From positions 5,435,405 through 5,499,404 of the forward strand of contig OX638330.1 in assembly GCA_951812725.1 (NCBI GenBank): a DNA stretch of 64,000 nucleotides. Direction: 5' to 3'. This stretch comes from an uncultured Caldilineaceae bacterium (lineage in GTDB: Bacteria > Chloroflexota > Anaerolineae > Caldilineales > Caldilineaceae). Positions within the stretch are counted from its first letter, which is position 1. The number at the start of each line of letters is the position of its first letter. Of this stretch, positions 48,211 to 56,600 are shown one piece after another. Below the pieces are notes generated by a model that did no database searches, had not been told where the DNA came from, and saw only the letters and a program-made list of their open reading frames with translations. A program made the position numbers and the translations under genes.

Positions 48211-49187
48211 AATCCCGTTCAAAGGAGCTGCTTGACCGCGCGATAGCCGCAACCGTTGCCGCCATAGAGATTTATAACAAGCCGGATTTTCCATACCGGT
48301 CGGAAACCTTTTGCATTTTGGCAATCAATGGCTGGGAGTTGCTGCTCAAGGCAAAGTGGCTGAAAGAAAATGGCAACAAGATTCAATCCCTCTATGTTAA
48401 GGAATTCGGCACAAATAGCGATGGATCCAAGAGCAAGAAAAAGACAATCAAACGCACTAGAGCACAGATTCCGTTCACGCATGGACTGGACTACTTAGCA
48501 AAAATGCTGGTCGAGCAGAAGCAGTTGGATCCAATCGCAAAGGACAATTTAGATGCGTTGCTTGAGCTACGGGATATTTCCGTCCATTTCTTTCATCAGT
48601 CTGAGTCAGGATTGGCGGAAAGCCTGCAGGAAATAGGTGCTGCCAGCCTCAAAAACTTCGTCCTGACTGTGCAAGAGTGGTTTGCCTACGACCTGAGCGA
48701 TTTCAACTTCTATCTGATGCCCCTCGCCTTTGTCGAGTTGCCTCGACAGGCGGAAGCCATCGTTCTAAACCGGGAAGAGAGGAACTTTCTTAGATACGTG
48801 CAGCATCTTGAGGAGAGGACGAAAAGGGACGACTCCGAATACGCTTTCATGATCAATTATGAGGTGAAACTTACGCGTTCTAAGGCAAAGGACGTGCCGG
48901 AATTTCGGGTAACAAATAACCCCGACGCCACCGAAGTGCGTATGAGCGAGGAGCAGATTCTGGAAAACTATCCATGGGACTATAGAGAACTCACAGATAG
49001 GTGTCGCAAGCGATACCAAGACTTCAAAGCAAATGCAAGGTACCATAATATCAGAAAACCACTGCACGAGAACGAAAAGCTCTGCCGAGTTCGTTTCCTC
49101 GACCCCAGCAATCCCAAAAGCGCCAAAAAGCTCTTCTTTAATCCAAATATCCTTCAAGTATTTGACAAACACTATTCAAGAAAGTGA
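48207..49187 (+). CDS. DUF3644 protein with HEPN-like motif
   Basis: 326 residues. The N-terminus has AAIEIYNKPDFPYRSETFCI and LAINGWELLLKAKWLKENG, landmarks of DUF3644. At about residue 122 is LRDISVHFFHQ, an R-x4-H motif of the type used by HEPN RNases. The middle is helical; a basic C-terminus follows. TTG 48207 with GGAGG seven bases upstream and a TTGA overlap with the methylase stop indicates translational coupling. It is the third gene of the operon. HEPN assignment is inference; it could instead be a structural subunit. Confidence 0.72.
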   Translation: MKSRSKELLDRAIAATVAAIEIYNKPDFPYRSETFCILAINGWELLLKAKWLKENGNKIQSLYVKEFGTNSDGSKSKKKTIKRTRAQIPFTHGLDYLAKMLVEQKQLDPIAKDNLDALLELRDISVHFFHQSESGLAESLQEIGAASLKNFVLTVQEWFAYDLSDFNFYLMPLAFVELPRQAEAIVLNREERNFLRYVQHLEERTKRDDSEYAFMINYEVKLTRSKAKDVPEFRVTNNPDATEVRMSEEQILENYPWDYRELTDRCRKRYQDFKANARYHNIRKPLHENEKLCRVRFLDPSNPKSAKKLFFNPNILQVFDKHYSRK

Positions 49188-49293
49188 AGAATCTCTGTAA
49201 GTCACAGCGTATTGTCATCTTTTTCTTGACCAGTGGTTCTGTCACACCACTAATTCGCTGACTACTCCATAGAAACATCAACTCGTACACTAG
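49188..49293. other. convergent intergenic gap
   Basis: About 100 bases separating the operon end from the - strand XRE gene. No clear hairpin. Confidence 0.3.
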
Positions 49294-49797
49294 CTACCAG
49301 CACACCCCCCCCTCTACCAACAACTCCGAAACGCCCACCCCCAACGCCCTGGCAATCGCGTCAAGGGTCTTGTATCTCGGCGTCTGGTCGCCTTTCTCCA
49401 GCCGCACCAATGTCACCCGTCCGATACCTGCCGCTCGTGCGAGCGCAGCCTGCGACAAACCGGCAGCGTTGCGCAGCCGCCGAATGCGCTGCCCAAGCGT
49501 TTGCCTTCCCCGCATAGCCATGGCCTCAATAGTAGGGCGATAGGACGCGTCACAGTATTGACGGGCGAAGTCCCAGGGAATCTCGACCGTCTCGCCTTGG
49601 GTCGTCTCCAGAATTATCTCGTACGGGTTGGGCAACTTCATGGTCGACAGCGCGGCACGCTCTCCGATCTCAGGGAGTGCGGCGTAGGGAATGAGCCCTT
49701 TCGCGCCGTCGGCGAAACTCAGTTCGATGCCATCTTCTAAAGGGCTGGCGATTGTCATCATGCGATTGGCGTTTTTGACGAGAACGGCTCCAATCAT
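49294..49797 (-). CDS. DUF2442 domain plus XRE-type helix-turn-helix protein
   Basis: 167 residues. The N-terminal about 80 residues match DUF2442 (GIELSFADGAKGLIPYAALPEI, then NPYEIILETTQGE, EIPWDFARQYC). The C-terminal 60 residues are a Cro/C1-type HTH (RIRRLRNAAGLSQAALARAAG, then RLEKGDQTPRYKTLDAIARAL). ATG 49797 overlaps the DUF4160 stop as ATGA. The pair is a common toxin-antitoxin-like module. DUF4160 plus DUF2442 is often annotated without proof. A paralogue lies at 51212-51721. Confidence 0.82.
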   Translation of the reverse strand: MIGAVLVKNANRMMTIASPLEDGIELSFADGAKGLIPYAALPEIGERAALSTMKLPNPYEIILETTQGETVEIPWDFARQYCDASYRPTIEAMAMRGRQTLGQRIRRLRNAAGLSQAALARAAGIGRVTLVRLEKGDQTPRYKTLDAIARALGVGVSELLVEGGVCW

Positions 49798-50048
49798 CGG
49801 TTCCCTCCATGAATTGAATCCCACACCTTCCTGATCTCTTCGGCATGTCTGGCGTAGGCCCTCATTATGTCCCTATAGGTTCCGGCAGGGGGATTTTCCA
49901 TAAAGGCGCCTCCGTTTAACTCTATGCGACACACGTCTTCACTGCCGACCCAGACGTGAACATGAGGAGGCTCAAAGCTGTTTTCTCTTGTATTGACAAC
50001 AAAACGAAACTGGCCCTCCATTACAACCGTCGGCTTGAGTTTTCCCAA
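49794..50048 (-). CDS. DUF4160 protein
   Basis: 84 residues. KPTVVMEGQFRFVVNTRENS then FEPPHVHVWVGSEDV match DUF4160, a small protein usually next to DUF2442. Function unknown, presumably a toxin or partner. ATGA overlap with the downstream gene, and a GGAGGG ribosome-binding site inside its end, show coupling. The full-length frame here contrasts with the 29-codon relic at 51718-51810. Confidence 0.82.
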   Translation of the reverse strand: MGKLKPTVVMEGQFRFVVNTRENSFEPPHVHVWVGSEDVCRIELNGGAFMENPPAGTYRDIMRAYARHAEEIRKVWDSIHGGNR

Positions 50049-50314
50049 TGAGAAGCAGTATGTTCAATGCGAATCCATACTCAAAGTGTATCATCAAACG
50101 ATACACAGCATGAGCTCCGACATTCATCTTGTTTGTAGTTCGAATCGGGCTATGGGGAATGATTCCGGTCCAGCGGGTTGGGCGTCTCTGAACGCTGATC
50201 GGACGTGTGGAGGCGAATCGTGAATGGTACGGAAGAAGTAAAGCGAGTGCCCAGCCCTAAGAGGGAGTTTGCAAAGATCCAGAACCAGTCTTGGTAGGAA
50301 TTAGGCGGATTACG
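50049..50314. other. intergenic region, AT-rich
   Basis: 266 bases. No supported gene. Confidence 0.3.
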
Positions 50315-50584
50315 TCACCTTTTCGCAAATTGTACGTCCGCCCTGTTCAGAACTTTCTTCCGGAAATAAGGACTCAGGTCCTCAGAAGTCCTCAGGTCGA
50401 CTTTGCGACCCGCGAACAGATCAGACAGTGCTTGCTCCATGCCGGCGACGTCCAGTAGTCCGGGAATGCGGTCCGGTTCAAATTCGATCAGCAGGTCGAT
50501 ACGGCCAGGCGAGGGTTCATTGTTCCAGTACTTTGCGCCAACCACCTTTCGTCGCAGTAGGACGACGCGATCTCTGATGATCAC
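50315..50584 (-). CDS. degenerate MNT-type nucleotidyltransferase
   Basis: 89 residues. The C-terminal part DLLIEFEPDRIPGLLDVAGM then VDLRTSEDLSPYFRKKVL fits the minimal nucleotidyltransferase (MNT) antitoxin family. However, the active-site GS-x-R-x-D segment is replaced by VGAKYWNNEPSPGRID, so one catalytic Asp may remain but the G-S motif is lost. GTG 50584 follows AGAGAGG. Possibly a pseudogene or an inactive partner. It starts 20 bases after the vapB-like relic. Confidence 0.6.
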   Translation of the reverse strand: MIIRDRVVLLRRKVVGAKYWNNEPSPGRIDLLIEFEPDRIPGLLDVAGMEQALSDLFAGRKVDLRTSEDLSPYFRKKVLNRADVQFAKR

Positions 50585-50604
50585 TTAGGTAAACCTCTCT
50601 CATC

Positions 50605-50839
50605 TTAAAGCAGGTCCGCGTGCTTGACTGAAGCCGGCCCCGGCGCAGGCAGAGCGGCGCAGCGTTGGCCAATAGCAGGCAATTCTTCCGCGAGTAAAGT
50701 GGCATCCCGTTTGCGTCGCTCGTGTTCCAGCTGCTCGCGTAACGCAATCGTAACAGCGCCAGTCGCGGTTTCTCCCGTCATCCTGGCCAATTCATCTGCC
50801 ATTCGGCAGGTTTCAGCGTCGCTGATATTTAGTCTTATC
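50605..50839 (-). pseudogene. VapB-like antitoxin disrupted at its start
   Basis: The frame reads IRLNISDAETCRMADELARM then TGETATGAVTIALREQLEHE and RRKRDATLLAEELPAIGQRC: a ribbon-helix-helix VapB/PSK antitoxin. The C-terminus ends PASVKHADLL and lacks the DEILGYD-type toxin-binding tail of this family. The MITE (copy C) sits immediately upstream of the second codon. Before insertion, GTGATAAGACTAAAT would have given a start at the GTG. No VapC is next to it. The upstream ATG at 50961 lies in the MITE and might give a chimeric protein. Confidence 0.65.
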
Positions 50840-51124
50840 GTAACTACTAAGCCACAGCAGTTGACCAGCCAGCCGTCCCTGGAACCATTCAGGCTCTTGG
50901 TGACGCAACTGGTGTACAGTCGCCGCCATGCTCGCCAGCCGACACGTTGCGAAGAAGGCACACCGTCGGTGAGGCATGTTTTTGTAGGGGGGCGTTGCGG
51001 GGGCGCAGCCCCTGCACAAGGGAGGGCCGAAGGCCCGACCGCCCAAAATACAACAATGAGGGGAGAAAGAACACCTTTGCTCGCCTCGTTCAGGGGTGCG
51101 TATCAGTTGCGGCTGAGTAGTTAC
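50840..51124 (+). mobile_element. IS66-type MITE, copy C, at the start of the vapB-like gene
   Basis: 285 bp with GTAACTACTAAGCC at the left and GGCTGAGTAGTTAC at the right. A perfect 8-bp duplication GTCTTATC flanks it (50832-50839 and 51125-51132). Confidence 0.9.
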
Positions 51125-51211
51125 GTCTTATCACTTGCCTCCAACAAAGACATTTCGCCCGCGGACTACCCTACACCATCGCGGCATCCCCGCGCGGCCC
51201 TCGCTCACCAG

Positions 51212-51721
51212 CTACCGGCGCAGAACCTCCAACTCCACCAGCAACTCCGAGACGTCCACCCCCAGCACTCTGGCAACTGCGCTCAGGGTCTTGTACCTCG
51301 GTGTGTGCTCTCCCTTTTCCAGCCGCACCACAGTCACCCGCTTGATGCCCGCGGCACCGGCCAGTGCATCCTGGGTCAAACCTGCAGAGTTGCGCAGCCG
51401 CCGGATGCGCAACCCAAGCGTCTGCCTTCCCTGCATGGCAATGGCCTCAATCGCCGGCCGCCGATAGGTAGCGTTGCAATAGCAACGGGCGAAGTCCCAG
51501 GGAATCTCGACCGTGGCGCCTCGGGTCGTATTCAGAACCAACTCGTAGGGGTTGGGCAACTCCACCGCGGATAAGGCCGCACGCTCTCCGATCTCAGGAA
51601 GTTCGGAATAGGGAATGAGCCCCATGGCCCCGTCGGCGAAACCCAGTTCGATGCCCTCTTCCAAGAGGCTGGCGATTGTCATCATACGGTCTGCGTTCTT
51701 GACGAGAACGGCGTCAATCAT
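51212..51721 (-). CDS. DUF2442 plus XRE HTH protein, second copy
   Basis: 169 residues. Close relative of the 49294-49797 product, with the same DUF2442 landmarks (GIELGFADGAMGLIPYSELP, EIPWDFARCYC) and HTH (RIRRLRNSAGLTQDALAGAA, RLEKGEHTPRYKTLSAVARV). ATG 51721 overlaps the TGA of a 29-codon DUF4160 relic. Divergent enough to be an old duplicate. Confidence 0.82.
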   Translation of the reverse strand: MIDAVLVKNADRMMTIASLLEEGIELGFADGAMGLIPYSELPEIGERAALSAVELPNPYELVLNTTRGATVEIPWDFARCYCNATYRRPAIEAIAMQGRQTLGLRIRRLRNSAGLTQDALAGAAGIKRVTVVRLEKGEHTPRYKTLSAVARVLGVDVSELLVELEVLRR

Positions 51722-51810
51722 CGGTTCCCTCCGTGAAATGAATTCCACGTCTTCCCGATCACTTCGGCATGCCTGGCACTGGTCCTCATGCTGTCCCTGA
51801 AGGTTCCACA
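51718..51810 (-). pseudogene. remnant of DUF4160 C-terminus
   Basis: In frame, GTFRDSMRTSARHAEVIGKT then WNSFHGGNR and stop corresponds to GTYRDIMRAYARHAEEIRKV then WDSIHGGNR of the intact gene. Nothing earlier matches. So the gene's first two thirds are deleted while the ATGA overlap is kept. Confidence 0.75.
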
Positions 51811-52311
51811 AAGGGGCGCGTCAGCATCACGTACCTCTCTTCCCTACCCCCATCCTCGCCGCAATCGTGCCCGAGCAGTTCCCCCAGTCGGACACCTCTG
51901 CGCCGGCGTACCCTTGCCCCCGCACGGCAGCAGAAAAATGTCCGCGAGATCTGCCCCGCGCCGCCGAATCGAGAATGGTAACTACTAAGCCATATACAGT
52001 GCCTGTCTTGACCAGCCCCTTGTCCCTGCCGCGATTCAGGCTATTTGGCTGCGTATCCGGCTGGCAGCCAGGTTGGTGGAGCGGCACTGTTGGAATGCGC
52101 ACACACGGTCGGTGAGCGATGGTTTTGTAGGGGGGCGTTGCGGGGGCGCAGCCCCTGCACAAGGGAGGGCGCTTGCGCCCGACCGCCCATAAAAAAAGTC
52201 GAGAATCGGGAGAGCACCTTTGCTCGCTTCACTCAGGGTTGCGAATCAGCTGCGGTTGCGTAGTTTCCGGGAATGTTCGAATTCAGCGCCCTTTGGCGGG
52301 CTGCTGCAAAG
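51811..52311. other. intergenic region with MITE copy D
   Basis: About 500 bases without a gene: residual sequence upstream of the DUF4160 remnant, then a complete MITE. Confidence 0.6.
51978..52267 (+). mobile_element. IS66-type MITE, copy D
   Basis: 290 bp. Left GTAACTACTAAGCC; right end TTGCGTAGTTTC is partly eroded. The flanks CGAGAATG (51970-51977) and CGGGAATG (52268-52275) match in seven of eight bases. Its core carries a CGCTTGCGCCCG variant in place of CCGAAGGCCCG. Confidence 0.85.
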
Positions 52312-53655
52312 CTACACCGTGTACTGGGCGATGGTCCCGTTCAGGTTGTCGATCATCACTTCGAACGTCTCGTGCGGGTCTTCACCTTCGTTGACGACCT
52401 TGTCGCGGGCGTCGCTGAACTCGGTGATCCATTCGATCCAACCGACCCACTCCCAGGGGGTGGAGTGGGTGAGCGAATCGATGCAGACGGCGGCGTTGTC
52501 ATCGGGCCGGAAGCGCGCAGCGGCGGTCAGCTCGGTGAGGCCGGGGAGGTCGCCGGCCATCTCGTGCCAGACTGTCTGCGCCTCTTCATTGGTACCGAAG
52601 ACGACCCAGCTCCAGGCCGCTTCCGCGTAGGCCGCGGCCGACTGGCTGACGACCCAGAGCCAGTGGGAGCCGGCCGTATAAGGCTGCTGACCGGCGGCGC
52701 GCGCAGGGAAAGGGACTATGGTGTAGTCGATGTCGGGAACAAGGTCTTCCAAGATGCGCCGGTAAACCGGATGACCGATCTGCATGGCCGACTTGTCCAA
52801 AACGAACTGCTCTTCGGAGCTCAGGAAGGACAGGAATTCGTCGTCGCCGGTCTGGGCGGAGAGGTTGCAAAACCATTTGAACAGTTCGAAGATGGCAGGG
52901 TAGTCCTGCCAGACAAGCTGATTGGTGGCCGGGTCGATCCAGGTTGCGCCGTCTTCTTCACGCTGCAGGTACTGCTGGAAGAGGATGGTGAGCCAGGCGC
53001 TGGCATAGCCGGTCTGGCAGCCGATCTGTGAAATCTTACCGTCAGCCTGCGCGGTGAGGGCCAGGGCCTGGCTGAAGAGCTCCTCAAGGTCGGCGAAGGG
53101 GGCGGCGGGGTCCAGGCCGGCCTGCGCGTAGAGGGCGTTGTTGCGGAAGATGACCAGCGTCTGCACGTCAACCGGCAGGCCGTAGTAGCGGTTGTCTCGC
53201 TTGGCGCGTTGCACGGTCCAGGGCAGATAGGTTTTCTCGATCTCGGCGTTGCTGAGGAGCAGCTCGCTGACAGGGAGGATGTGGCCGCCGGCGATGTGGT
53301 TTTCGGCCAACCCCATGGGGATGCGGTAGGTATCGGGTGGGTCGCCGGCCGCGGCGCTGGCGGAGAGATGGTCCCAGTATGCGCTCCAGGACACCGGTTG
53401 AATGTCGATCGTCAACTCGCTGTTCTCCTCCTCGAACCGTTCTTTGAGCAGTTCGACGGCGGCCCGGTGTCCGGTGGAGAAGGGTTGCCAGTGGGAAAGG
53501 ATTTCGCCTTCCGCGTCGGGCGGCGGCGGCTCGGCGTCTGTGTCGACCTCTTCGAGCGGTAGCGGAGGGAGCGTGCATGCCGCCAGCGCGGCCGCGGCCG
53601 GGCCGGAGACGGCGAGCCGCAATAGCTGACGGCGGTTCCATCGTTCGTCTGTCAC
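52312..53655 (-). CDS. extracellular solute-binding lipoprotein (Tat-type signal)
   Basis: 447 residues from GTG 53655, chosen because AGAGGAAAACACA precedes it. The signal region is WNRRQLLRLAVSGPAAAALA then AC, combining a twin-arginine and a lipobox. The mature protein shows ILSHWQPFSTGHRAAVELLK and a late WEWVGWIEWITEFSDARDKV segment, the sugar-type ABC binding-protein fold (bacterial SBP type 1). No transporter genes adjoin. It is divergent from the hybrid kinase gene. Confidence 0.85.
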   Translation of the reverse strand: MTDERWNRRQLLRLAVSGPAAAALAACTLPPLPLEEVDTDAEPPPPDAEGEILSHWQPFSTGHRAAVELLKERFEEENSELTIDIQPVSWSAYWDHLSASAAAGDPPDTYRIPMGLAENHIAGGHILPVSELLLSNAEIEKTYLPWTVQRAKRDNRYYGLPVDVQTLVIFRNNALYAQAGLDPAAPFADLEELFSQALALTAQADGKISQIGCQTGYASAWLTILFQQYLQREEDGATWIDPATNQLVWQDYPAIFELFKWFCNLSAQTGDDEFLSFLSSEEQFVLDKSAMQIGHPVYRRILEDLVPDIDYTIVPFPARAAGQQPYTAGSHWLWVVSQSAAAYAEAAWSWVVFGTNEEAQTVWHEMAGDLPGLTELTAAARFRPDDNAAVCIDSLTHSTPWEWVGWIEWITEFSDARDKVVNEGEDPHETFEVMIDNLNGTIAQYTV

Positions 53656-54179
53656 TGTGTTTTCCTCTTTCAGGCTGCCCCAAGGTTCGCACCCCGCAAC
53701 GAGAGCAGCCGAGTGAATGCATACGGACGCGGCGTCCGGCCCCATCGGACGGGGGCCGGGCGGGTGAAGCTAAGCTATTTGCCTGGGCGCTCCGTGCACT
53801 GCCTGGCGGGCGCCGATGTCTGCCACACAGATGAATCAGATGAACTTGCCCGCTTCTCTTTGAAGGTCGAACTGCACCCAAAAAATAGGGGAAAGGGGTA
53901 TAAACATACATTAATGGTGTGATCTTTCTGTGACTTTTGTGCATTTTTTTGTGCCTCTTTCATGCCGATTGTGGCAAAAGCCGAAAACACACCTTGCCAA
54001 ACTGTATCGTTCGCGCGTATATTTAGGTTCTACTCTTCGTCCGGAACGGACACGGAATCGCACACAATCGAATAAATCGTTACTTCCTCTGCTCTGGTTG
54101 CTGTCTCTACCTTCGGGCTGATACAGCGCACCTGCGCCGCACACAGACAGATCTCAAACGTCGCGCGGAGAGATAGGAA
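53656..54179. other. divergent intergenic region
   Basis: About 520 bases between two divergent genes, AT-rich in its right half. It contains a promoter for the kinase gene (53994-54023). A promoter for the lipoprotein gene could not be located with confidence. Confidence 0.4.
53994..54023 (+). promoter_or_regulatory. promoter TTGCCA-18-TATATT
   Basis: -35 box TTGCCA (53994-53999) and -10 box TATATT (54018-54023) with an 18-base spacer, 157 bases before the kinase start codon. Confidence 0.5.
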
Positions 54180-56600
54180 ATGACGAAAATAGACGAACTG
54201 GTTGGTGAGATTGAGGCGCTGCGGGACCGACTCTCCAAGCTGAGCGAAGCCAATCTGCGCATCAACGGGAGCCTTGACTTCGACAATGTCCTGCACGAAG
54301 TCCTGGAGAGCGCCCGCTTGCTTACGGACGCCCACTGCGGGGTGATTACCGTTCTCGACAGAGCGGGAGAGTTGGAGGAGTTTCTTTCATCGGGCCTGAC
54401 GAGCGAAGAAAACGAGCAGCTATGGGTGGTGTTGCCGGAAGGGCAGCGCTTTTTTGATTATCTCAGCGCGATTCCGGCGCCGCTGCGCGTGGACGACGTC
54501 TACAGCTTTTTCAGGTCTCAAGGTTATCCTGAATTCCAGGCGCTCGCAGAGGTGGGTTCCAGCTTTGCGGGGACGATCTCCTTTCTTGCCGCGCCGATCC
54601 GCTATGACGGCGAGGGCCTGGGCTATATTTTCCTCGCCCAAAGGGAGCCGGGGCAGGCGTTCAGCCGCGCTGATGAAGAGACGCTGGTGATGTTTGCGTC
54701 CCAGGCGGCGCTGGTCATCGCCAACGCCCGCAGATACCGCGAGGAGCAGCGCGCCCGAACCGACCTGGAGGTGCTCATCAACACTTCGCCGGTGGGCGTC
54801 ATCGTCTTTGACGCCAAGACCGGCGTTCCGGTTTCGTTAAACCGGGAAGCGAGCAGAATTGTGGGAGAACTGCTCACTCCCGGCCAACTGCCCGAACAAC
54901 TGCTTGAGGCGGCGACCTTTCGTCGCGCCGACGGACGCGAGCTATCTCTCGAAGAGTTCCCCTTGTCACGGGCGCTCAGCACCGGCGAAACCGTGCGCGC
55001 CGAGGAGATCGTCATTCAGGTGCCGGACGGGCGGCAGATTGTCACTCTGATAAATGCGACGCCCATCTACGAAGAGGACGGCGAATTGGCCTCAGTCATT
55101 GTGACTATGCAGGACATGACACCCCTGGAAGACCTGGAGCGACTGCGGTCCGAATTTCTTGGCATGGTGGGTCACGAACTGCGCATGCCCCTGGCCGCCA
55201 TCACAGGATCGATTGTTACCTTGCTCGACGGCTCTCTGGAACTCGATCAGTCCGAAATGCGCCAGTTCTTCCGTATCATCGAGGAGCAGTCCTACTTCAT
55301 GCGCGACCTGATCGGCGACCTCACCGACGTTGCCCGCATCGAGAGCGGCACCTTGGATGTTGCACCCGAGCCGGCAGAGGTGGCTGACCTGGTGGACCGC
55401 GCCAGAAACATCGTTCTGAATAGCGAGAATGAGAAAAACATTCACATCAACCTGCCGCGCGATCTGCCGCGTGTTCTGGCCGACAGGCGGCGCATCACGC
55501 AGGTCCTGAGCAACCTCTTTTCCAACGCGGCCCGACATTCGCCTGAGGGGTCAGCCATTCGGGTGACGGCGGCGCATGAGAATTTCCATGTTGTCATTTG
55601 GGTCGCAAATGAAGGGAAAGGGGTGCCGACCGAACGTTTGCCCTATCTGTTCAGAAAGTTTTCCCGCTTCGAGATCGAGGGCAACGGCCGCGAGAGCAAA
55701 GGAGCCGGCCTTGGCCTGGCCATCTGCAAGGGGATCGTGGAGGCACACGGGGGACGCATCTGGGCGGAGAGCGACGGAGAAGATCTGGGCACGCGTTTTG
55801 TCTTTACGTTGCCGGTGGCCCAAGATTCGGCACTTGTCGAAAAGGCCGCCGAACCCAAGCCGGGTCGTGTGCAGGTGCACGAGAGGACGTCGACACGGAT
55901 TCTTGTGGTCGACGACGACCCGTACACGCTCAGAAACGTTCGCAGCGTGCTTTCGCAAGCAGGTTACAGCCCGTTTGTGACTGGAAACCCGGAGGAGGTT
56001 CCCACGCTCATCAGGGAGAAACGTCCGCACCTGGTGCTGCTTGACCTGGTGATGCCCGGTACCGACGGTATCGAAATGATGGAAAAGACACCTGAGTTGG
56101 CCGATCTTCCGGTTATCTTTCTGTCGGCCTACGGCAGGGACCAGACAATTGCCGATGCCTTGCAGAAAGGGGCTACCGATTATCTGGTAAAACCGTTTTC
56201 GCCCACGGAATTGGTGGCGAGGATTCAGGCCGCGCTGCGGAAGCGCGTCGCGCCTGACCTGCATTCACAGCGTGAACCCTACCGGTTGCGCAACCTCACG
56301 ATCGACTACGCAGAACAGGTCGTGACCTTGAATGATCATCCGGTTCAGCTGACCGCGACGGAGTTCAGGCTGCTTTATGAGCTTTCAGTGAACGCCGGCC
56401 GGGTGATGAGCCATGACCAGCTGCTGCGACGGATCTGGGGTATGGAGGTGTTGGGCGACGCAAGGCTGGTGCGCTCATTCGTCAAAAAACTGCGGCGCAA
56501 GCTGGGTGATGATGCCAGAAACCCCACTTACATTTTTACCGTGTCGCGTGTAGGTTACCGTATGGCAAAGGTTGAGAAGCAAGAGGGGATGGGGCCGTGA
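54180..56600 (+). CDS. histidine kinase fused to an OmpR-type response regulator
   Basis: 806 residues. Order: short coiled start, GAF domain (about 25-185), PAS-like domain (about 195-310), HisKA with His332 in GHELRMPL (Met replaces the usual Thr), HATPase (about 420-550 with VWVANEGKG-like N box and GAGLGLAICKGIVEAHGG), receiver domain with Asp622 in LLDLVMPG, and a C-terminal winged helix (LTATEFRLLYELSVNAGRVM, then VRSFVKKLRRKL). Sensor, transmitter, receiver and DNA-binding output sit in one chain. No membrane segment, so a cytosolic signal is likely. It is divergent from the solute-binding lipoprotein gene. Confidence 0.9.
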   Translation: MTKIDELVGEIEALRDRLSKLSEANLRINGSLDFDNVLHEVLESARLLTDAHCGVITVLDRAGELEEFLSSGLTSEENEQLWVVLPEGQRFFDYLSAIPAPLRVDDVYSFFRSQGYPEFQALAEVGSSFAGTISFLAAPIRYDGEGLGYIFLAQREPGQAFSRADEETLVMFASQAALVIANARRYREEQRARTDLEVLINTSPVGVIVFDAKTGVPVSLNREASRIVGELLTPGQLPEQLLEAATFRRADGRELSLEEFPLSRALSTGETVRAEEIVIQVPDGRQIVTLINATPIYEEDGELASVIVTMQDMTPLEDLERLRSEFLGMVGHELRMPLAAITGSIVTLLDGSLELDQSEMRQFFRIIEEQSYFMRDLIGDLTDVARIESGTLDVAPEPAEVADLVDRARNIVLNSENEKNIHINLPRDLPRVLADRRRITQVLSNLFSNAARHSPEGSAIRVTAAHENFHVVIWVANEGKGVPTERLPYLFRKFSRFEIEGNGRESKGAGLGLAICKGIVEAHGGRIWAESDGEDLGTRFVFTLPVAQDSALVEKAAEPKPGRVQVHERTSTRILVVDDDPYTLRNVRSVLSQAGYSPFVTGNPEEVPTLIREKRPHLVLLDLVMPGTDGIEMMEKTPELADLPVIFLSAYGRDQTIADALQKGATDYLVKPFSPTELVARIQAALRKRVAPDLHSQREPYRLRNLTIDYAEQVVTLNDHPVQLTATEFRLLYELSVNAGRVMSHDQLLRRIWGMEVLGDARLVRSFVKKLRRKLGDDARNPTYIFTVSRVGYRMAKVEKQEGMGP

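Noticed and set aside
50120..50160. TAGTTCGAATCGGG resembling a tRNA T-arm
   Set aside because: No acceptor stem or anticodon arm can be drawn around it.
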